This document shows, one piece after another, positions 59,800-64,000 of a DNA stretch of 64,000 bases. Within the stretch, counting starts at the first letter, position 1. Every line of letters starts with the position of its first letter. The stretch is from positions 1 to 64,000 of the forward strand of contig CACNFY010000004.1 of assembly GCA_902619925.1 (NCBI GenBank). Reading direction: 5' to 3'. A model generated the notes under the pieces. It searched no databases. It had not been told where the DNA came from and was given only the letters and a program-made list of their open reading frames with translations. Source of the DNA: an uncultured Pelagibacteraceae bacterium (lineage in GTDB: Bacteria > Pseudomonadota > Alphaproteobacteria > Pelagibacterales > Pelagibacteraceae). The position numbers and the translations under genes are program-made.

Positions 59800-60995
59800 T
59801 GAAGTGTAAAATTACTGGAAAAAAATTGAAACCATTTATGTCATTTGGAAAAATGCCAATTGCTAATGGTTTTCTGAATAAAAAAGATTTTAAAAAAGAG
59901 TTTTTTTTCAACATGGAAGTCGGTTTTTCCAAAAAATTATCTTTGTTTCAAATAAATGAGCATCCAAAGCCTGAACAAATGTTTAATAAATCATATCCAT
60001 TTTTTACAGGAAGTTCTTTATCAATGATTAAACATTTTAAAGGTTATGCTGATTGGATAATCAAAAACTATAGTAAAAATCTTAAATATTTAGTTGAGAT
60101 TGGTTCTAATGATGGCACTTTTCTTCTTAATTTTAAGAAAAAGAATATTAAAATTTATGGTTATGAACCATCAAAAAATGTTGCGAATTTAGCAAAAAGA
60201 AAAGGAATTAATACAATCAATAATTTCTTTAATTTAAATAGTGTAAAAAGCAACAAAAAGATCAAAAATAAAGTTAATATAATTTGTGCAGCTAATGCAA
60301 TTTGTCATATTCCTGATTTAAAAAACCTTATAAAATCTGTTGATTATCTTTTAAGTGAAGAGGGATTGTTTATATTCGAAGAACCTTATCTAGGGTCAAT
60401 GTATAAAAAGGGATCATACGATCAAATATATGATGAGCATATATTTATATTTTCTGTTTCATCAATTAAAAAAATATTTGAGTTATTTAACTTTGAGCTA
60501 ATAGATGCTATTCCACAGATTACTCATGGTGGATCTATGAGATACGTTATATCAAGAAAAGGGAGAAGAAAAATAAAAAATAATGTTAATAAAATATTAA
60601 AATATGAGAAAAAAAATAATATTGATAATATTAAAGGATGTTTAAAGTTTAAAAGCAAATGTGAAGGATCTAAAAAAAAACTTATTAAAAAATTAAAAAA
60701 TTTAAAAAAAAATAATAAAACAATTGCTGGTTATGCGGCTACATCAAAAAGTACAACTGTTTTCAATTATTGTAATATAAATAGAAAATTAATTGATTTT
60801 ATTTGTGATACTACAAAGGAAAAAATTGGAAAGTTTTCCCCTGGAACACATATACCTATAGTTTCTATGAGACATTTTTATAATAACTTGCCTGATATCG
60901 TATATCTCTTAGCCTGGAACCATAAAAAAGAAATTTTTAAAAAAGAAAAAAAAATTTTTAAAAAAGTAAAATGGATTTCACATGTCAAACTATAA
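59799..60995 (+). CDS. NDP-hexose C-methyltransferase-like SAM methyltransferase
   Basis: ORF of 398 aa; KPFMSFGKMPIANGFL, LVEIGSNDGTFLLNFK, IFEEPYLGSM..YDQIYDEHIFIFSVSSI, ITHGGSMRYVISRKG, IAGYAATSKSTTVFNYC. Confidence 0.87.
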   Translation: MKCKITGKKLKPFMSFGKMPIANGFLNKKDFKKEFFFNMEVGFSKKLSLFQINEHPKPEQMFNKSYPFFTGSSLSMIKHFKGYADWIIKNYSKNLKYLVEIGSNDGTFLLNFKKKNIKIYGYEPSKNVANLAKRKGINTINNFFNLNSVKSNKKIKNKVNIICAANAICHIPDLKNLIKSVDYLLSEEGLFIFEEPYLGSMYKKGSYDQIYDEHIFIFSVSSIKKIFELFNFELIDAIPQITHGGSMRYVISRKGRRKIKNNVNKILKYEKKNNIDNIKGCLKFKSKCEGSKKKLIKKLKNLKKNNKTIAGYAATSKSTTVFNYCNINRKLIDFICDTTKEKIGKFSPGTHIPIVSMRHFYNNLPDIVYLLAWNHKKEIFKKEKKIFKKVKWISHVKL

Positions 60996-61695
60996 AAAAA
61001 TATTATTTACTGGAGGTTCAGGAAGATTTGGGTCAACTTTTAGAAAAATTCATAATAATAAAAAATATTTATATCCATCAAAAAAAACACTAGATATATT
61101 AAAATATAATTCTTTAAAAAAATACTTCAAAAAAAATAAACCAGATTTAGTTATTCATTGTGCGGCTTTATCAAGACCAATGGATACGCATGATAAGGAA
61201 ATTTCTAAAAGTATTAAAACAAATATAATCGGAACATCTAATCTAGTTTGTGTTTGTGAAGAACTTAATATAAAAATTATTTACTTTTCGACAAATTATA
61301 TTTATCCAAGTACAAAAGGTAATTATGATGAAAACTCCCCAATTAAACCAATTAACAATTATGCTTGGTCTAAACTTGGTGGGGAATCAGCAGTACAGAT
61401 GTATAAAAATTCATTAATTTTAAGAATTTGTATGACAGAAAACCCGTTTATTCACAAATCGGCCTACAAAAATCTGATTACAAATTTTATTTTTCACGAT
61501 GAAATAGTTAAGCTTTTGCCAAAATTATACTCTAAAAAAGGTATTATAAATGTTGGGGGAAAATCACAATCTGTTTATAAATTTGCCAAAAAATTTAATC
61601 CAAAAATTAAAGGAATATATTTAACCAAAAAAAATAAAATAGCAAAGTTAGATACATCTATGAATATTAGAAAATTTAAAAAAATAATATCATGA
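60982..61695 (+). CDS. RmlD-like sugar-nucleotide reductase (SDR)
   Basis: ORF; KILFTGGSGRFGSTFRK, LVIHCAALSRPMDTHDKEISKSIKTNIIGTSNLV, NNYAWSKLGGESAVQ. Confidence 0.82.
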   Translation: MSNYKKILFTGGSGRFGSTFRKIHNNKKYLYPSKKTLDILKYNSLKKYFKKNKPDLVIHCAALSRPMDTHDKEISKSIKTNIIGTSNLVCVCEELNIKIIYFSTNYIYPSTKGNYDENSPIKPINNYAWSKLGGESAVQMYKNSLILRICMTENPFIHKSAYKNLITNFIFHDEIVKLLPKLYSKKGIINVGGKSQSVYKFAKKFNPKIKGIYLTKKNKIAKLDTSMNIRKFKKIIS

Positions 61696-62828
61696 TAAAA
61701 TTTTGGTCGTATACCAGAGAATATAAAAAAAATAATTCTAAAATATTGTCTGCTATCAATAAGACTCTAAAGAAAGGTAATTTATTTTTTGGAGATCAGC
61801 AAATAAAATTTGAAAATAATTTTTCTAAAAAATATAAATCAAAATTTGCAATAAGTTGTGGTAGTGGAACAGATGCTTTGTTAATCTCTTTATTATCAAT
61901 TGGTATAAAAAAAGGTGACGAAGTAATTACAGCGGCAAATACAGCCATTCCTACTATATCAGCAATTAAATCTGCAGGCGCGACTCCTAAATTAGTTGAT
62001 ATTGGTGAGGATTACTTGATTAACAAAGATATGATTGAGAGTGCTATTACAAAAAAAACTAGAGCTATTATACCTGTACATTTGTATGGGCAAACATGTG
62101 ATATGAGTGAAATAATAAAAATTTCAAATAGATATAAAATAAAAATTGTTGAGGACTGTGCACAAGCTCAGGGAGCTAAGTACAAAAATAAGTTTGCTGG
62201 TACATTTGGATCTTTTGGCTGTTTTTCATTTTATCCAACGAAAATTCTTGGAACCTATGGCGACGGTGGAATGATATTAACAAATGACAAAAAACTTTAT
62301 TTAAAAGCAAAAAGAATTAGATTTTATGGCATAGAAACTAATAATAAAAAAAATAAGTTTAATAATAAGTACTACGCAAACGAACCTGGAATCAACTCTA
62401 GACTTGACGAAATTCAGTCAACAATTTTAAATATCAAATTAAAATCTGTAGATAAGAATATAAAAAAAAGAAGATTAATTGCTAAAAAATATATAAAGTC
62501 TTTATCTAATTCCACCTTGTTATTGCCTAATGAAAGAAATAATAAAACTCACGTATATCATTTATTTACTATTTATCATCCGAAAGGAAAGAAAATCATG
62601 AAATATATGCTGAATAAAGGTGTTCAAACTAGATCAATATATCCGTATCCAATTAATAAAATGAAAGCATATTTTAAAGACTTTAAAAAAAATAAAAATC
62701 TAAATAATTCTTATAAAAAATCAAAAGGTATTTTTTGTCTTCCATTATATCCTGAGCTTAAAAATTCAGAAATTAACTTTATTTTAAATGCTCTTAAATT
62801 TTCCTTAAAAAAATTACAAATTTGGTAG
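61692..62828 (+). CDS. DegT/DnrJ/EryC1/StrS aminotransferase (FdtB/QdtB-like sugar 3-aminotransferase)
   Basis: ORF; FAISCGSGTDALLISLLSIGIKKGDEVITAANTAIPT, PVHLYGQTCDMSEI, VEDCAQAQGAKYKNKFAGTFGSFGCFSFYPTKILGTYGDGGMI. Confidence 0.93.
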   Translation: MIKFWSYTREYKKNNSKILSAINKTLKKGNLFFGDQQIKFENNFSKKYKSKFAISCGSGTDALLISLLSIGIKKGDEVITAANTAIPTISAIKSAGATPKLVDIGEDYLINKDMIESAITKKTRAIIPVHLYGQTCDMSEIIKISNRYKIKIVEDCAQAQGAKYKNKFAGTFGSFGCFSFYPTKILGTYGDGGMILTNDKKLYLKAKRIRFYGIETNNKKNKFNNKYYANEPGINSRLDEIQSTILNIKLKSVDKNIKKRRLIAKKYIKSLSNSTLLLPNERNNKTHVYHLFTIYHPKGKKIMKYMLNKGVQTRSIYPYPINKMKAYFKDFKKNKNLNNSYKKSKGIFCLPLYPELKNSEINFILNALKFSLKKLQIW

Positions 62829-62899
62829 CGGGAAGTGGGATCGAACCACTGACCTCGGGCTTATGAGTCCCGCGCTCTAACCAACTGAGCTACCCCGCC
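62823..62899 (-). tRNA. tRNA-Met (CAT anticodon), CCA encoded
   Basis: Minus strand GGCGGGGTAGCTCAGTTGGTTAGAGCGCGGGACTCATAAGCCCGAGGTCAGTGGTTCGATCCCACTTCCCGCTACCA (77 nt); clear D-arm, T-arm GGTTCGATC, anticodon loop CTCATAA. Confidence 0.93.
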
Positions 62900-62932
62900 A
62901 TTAGATTTAAAAGATATATACTATTTTAAAGT

Positions 62933-63115
62933 TTACGAAGCAATATGCTTAATAATATAGTACAATAATCCTGTTATAATGGTTGCTATAACAAAACCCT
63001 CAATGAAAAGAATTATGACCTTTTTTGTATTTTTATATTCAGTTCTTAAATAAATATGAACCATTGTATAAATACCAACAATTGCGATACTTAAAAGTAT
63101 ATCTGTTGCCAACAT
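62933..63115 (-). CDS. hypothetical small membrane protein (two TM)
   Basis: ORF of 60 aa, MLATDILLSIAIVGIYTMVHIYLRTEYKNTKKVIILFIEGFVIATIITGLLYYIIKHIAS; abuts pmbA and reads in the same direction. Confidence 0.6.
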   Translation of the reverse strand: MLATDILLSIAIVGIYTMVHIYLRTEYKNTKKVIILFIEGFVIATIITGLLYYIIKHIAS

Positions 63116-63121
63116 ATAATT

Positions 63122-64000
63122 TTATTTTCCACCTACTGTCATTCCGGTAATAAGAATAGTTGGTGAATTAGTAGAATATTTAAATTCTAAATCATTAGCT
63201 AAAGTAATGTTTTGAAACATTTCATTAAAATTACCAGCAATAGTTATTTCGCTCACAGGATAGATAAATTCACCATTTTCGATCATAGTACCTGAAGCAC
63301 CAACTGAATAATCACCAGTTATTAAATTTGCACCTCTTCCAATTGTTTCATTAACATAAATAATTTTCTTTTCACTTTTAATTAAATCCTCAAACGATAA
63401 TTCGCCATTCTCAAAATATAAATTTGTTGTTCCACTGGATCTACCATTTGATTTTCTATTGATTTTTTTTCCATTATAACTGTCTATTAAATAATCTTTT
63501 AATACACCATCTTTAACCAACTCTAGATTGTCTACTTTTACTCCTTCACTATCAAAATATCTTGATCCATTACCTTTTATTATATTTCCTCTATCAATAA
63601 TATTTATTGATTTATTAAATACCTGATTGTTTATCTTATCTTTTAAAAAGGTTGTACCCTTTGCTATAGCGCTAGAGCTAATTGCGCCTGCAAAATTTGT
63701 TAGAAAATTTTTTGAAATTCTTTTATCAAAAATAATACTTATTTTTTCGCTTTTAATTTTTTTTGGATTTAATTTATTAATTGCATATTTTGCAGCATTT
63801 CTTCCTATAGTTTCCGGTTTAAGTAAATCACTAAAGAATCTTTTAGTGGTATATTCGTAGTCTCTCTCCATAGAACCGTTACTTTTCGAAACAACCTCAC
63901 AATATGCGGTAAATTGTGAGGTTTTATAACCATCCATAAATCCATTTGAGTTAGCTAAAATAAAATTAGATTTGTTTTCACTAAATCCTGATCCATTAGT
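63122..64000 (-). CDS. pmbA: TldD/PmbA family metalloprotease regulator (PmbA/TldE), partial at 5' end
   Basis: Frame is open through 64000 (TNGSGFSENKSNFILANSNGFMDGYKTSQ...); GSMERDYEYTTKRFF, GAISSSAIAKGTTFLKDKI, YFDSEGVKVDNLELVKDGVLKDYLIDSYNGKK. Confidence 0.9.
   Translation of the reverse strand, partial: TNGSGFSENKSNFILANSNGFMDGYKTSQFTAYCEVVSKSNGSMERDYEYTTKRFFSDLLKPETIGRNAAKYAINKLNPKKIKSEKISIIFDKRISKNFLTNFAGAISSSAIAKGTTFLKDKINNQVFNKSINIIDRGNIIKGNGSRYFDSEGVKVDNLELVKDGVLKDYLIDSYNGKKINRKSNGRSSGTTNLYFENGELSFEDLIKSEKKIIYVNETIGRGANLITGDYSVGASGTMIENGEFIYPVSEITIAGNFNEMFQNITLANDLEFKYSTNSPTILITGMTVGGK

Noticed and set aside
1-64000. CRISPR array, prophage, IS element or integrase
   Set aside because: No regularly spaced repeats, transposase, integrase or phage structural proteins were seen among the ORFs.

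Overview
The window is a very AT-rich, gene-dense segment that looks like an alphaproteobacterial SAR11/Pelagibacterales genome; this is inferred from protein content, gene order and compactness, not from a database search. Most of it is housekeeping: a purBCSQL-bolA-grxD run, rpsD, trmJ, cimA, cysS, nadE, a class II DAHP synthase, glmS, a methylcitrate cluster, class I RNR, a TRAP operon, rpoZ and an amino-acid ABC transporter. Four regions stand out. (1) A tightly overlapping minus-strand block, mtnP-GFA-mtnA-orf111-FucA/Ald2-like aldolase-speDE fusion (48720-53098), has apt divergent beside it. Its content fits a self-contained polyamine-byproduct (MTA) salvage route of the DHAP-shunt type, with two uncharacterised members embedded in the operon. 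(2) A two-gene FecR-domain/TPR-beta-barrel insertion (39361-42247) sits against a carbonic-anhydrase-like gene that has lost its 3' part. (3) A surface-glycan island (53659-62828) contains a dTDP-3-amino-sugar/C-methyl-sugar gene set, and its last stop codon lies inside a tRNA-Met(CAT) gene. (4) There are regulatory signals: paired NrdR-like boxes upstream of nrdA, and strong hairpins between the solute-binding-protein gene and the permease genes in two unrelated transport operons. I also report a GlmU C-terminal-only protein, a tandem TauE copy with no canonical start codon, and a possible methyltransferase gene remnant.
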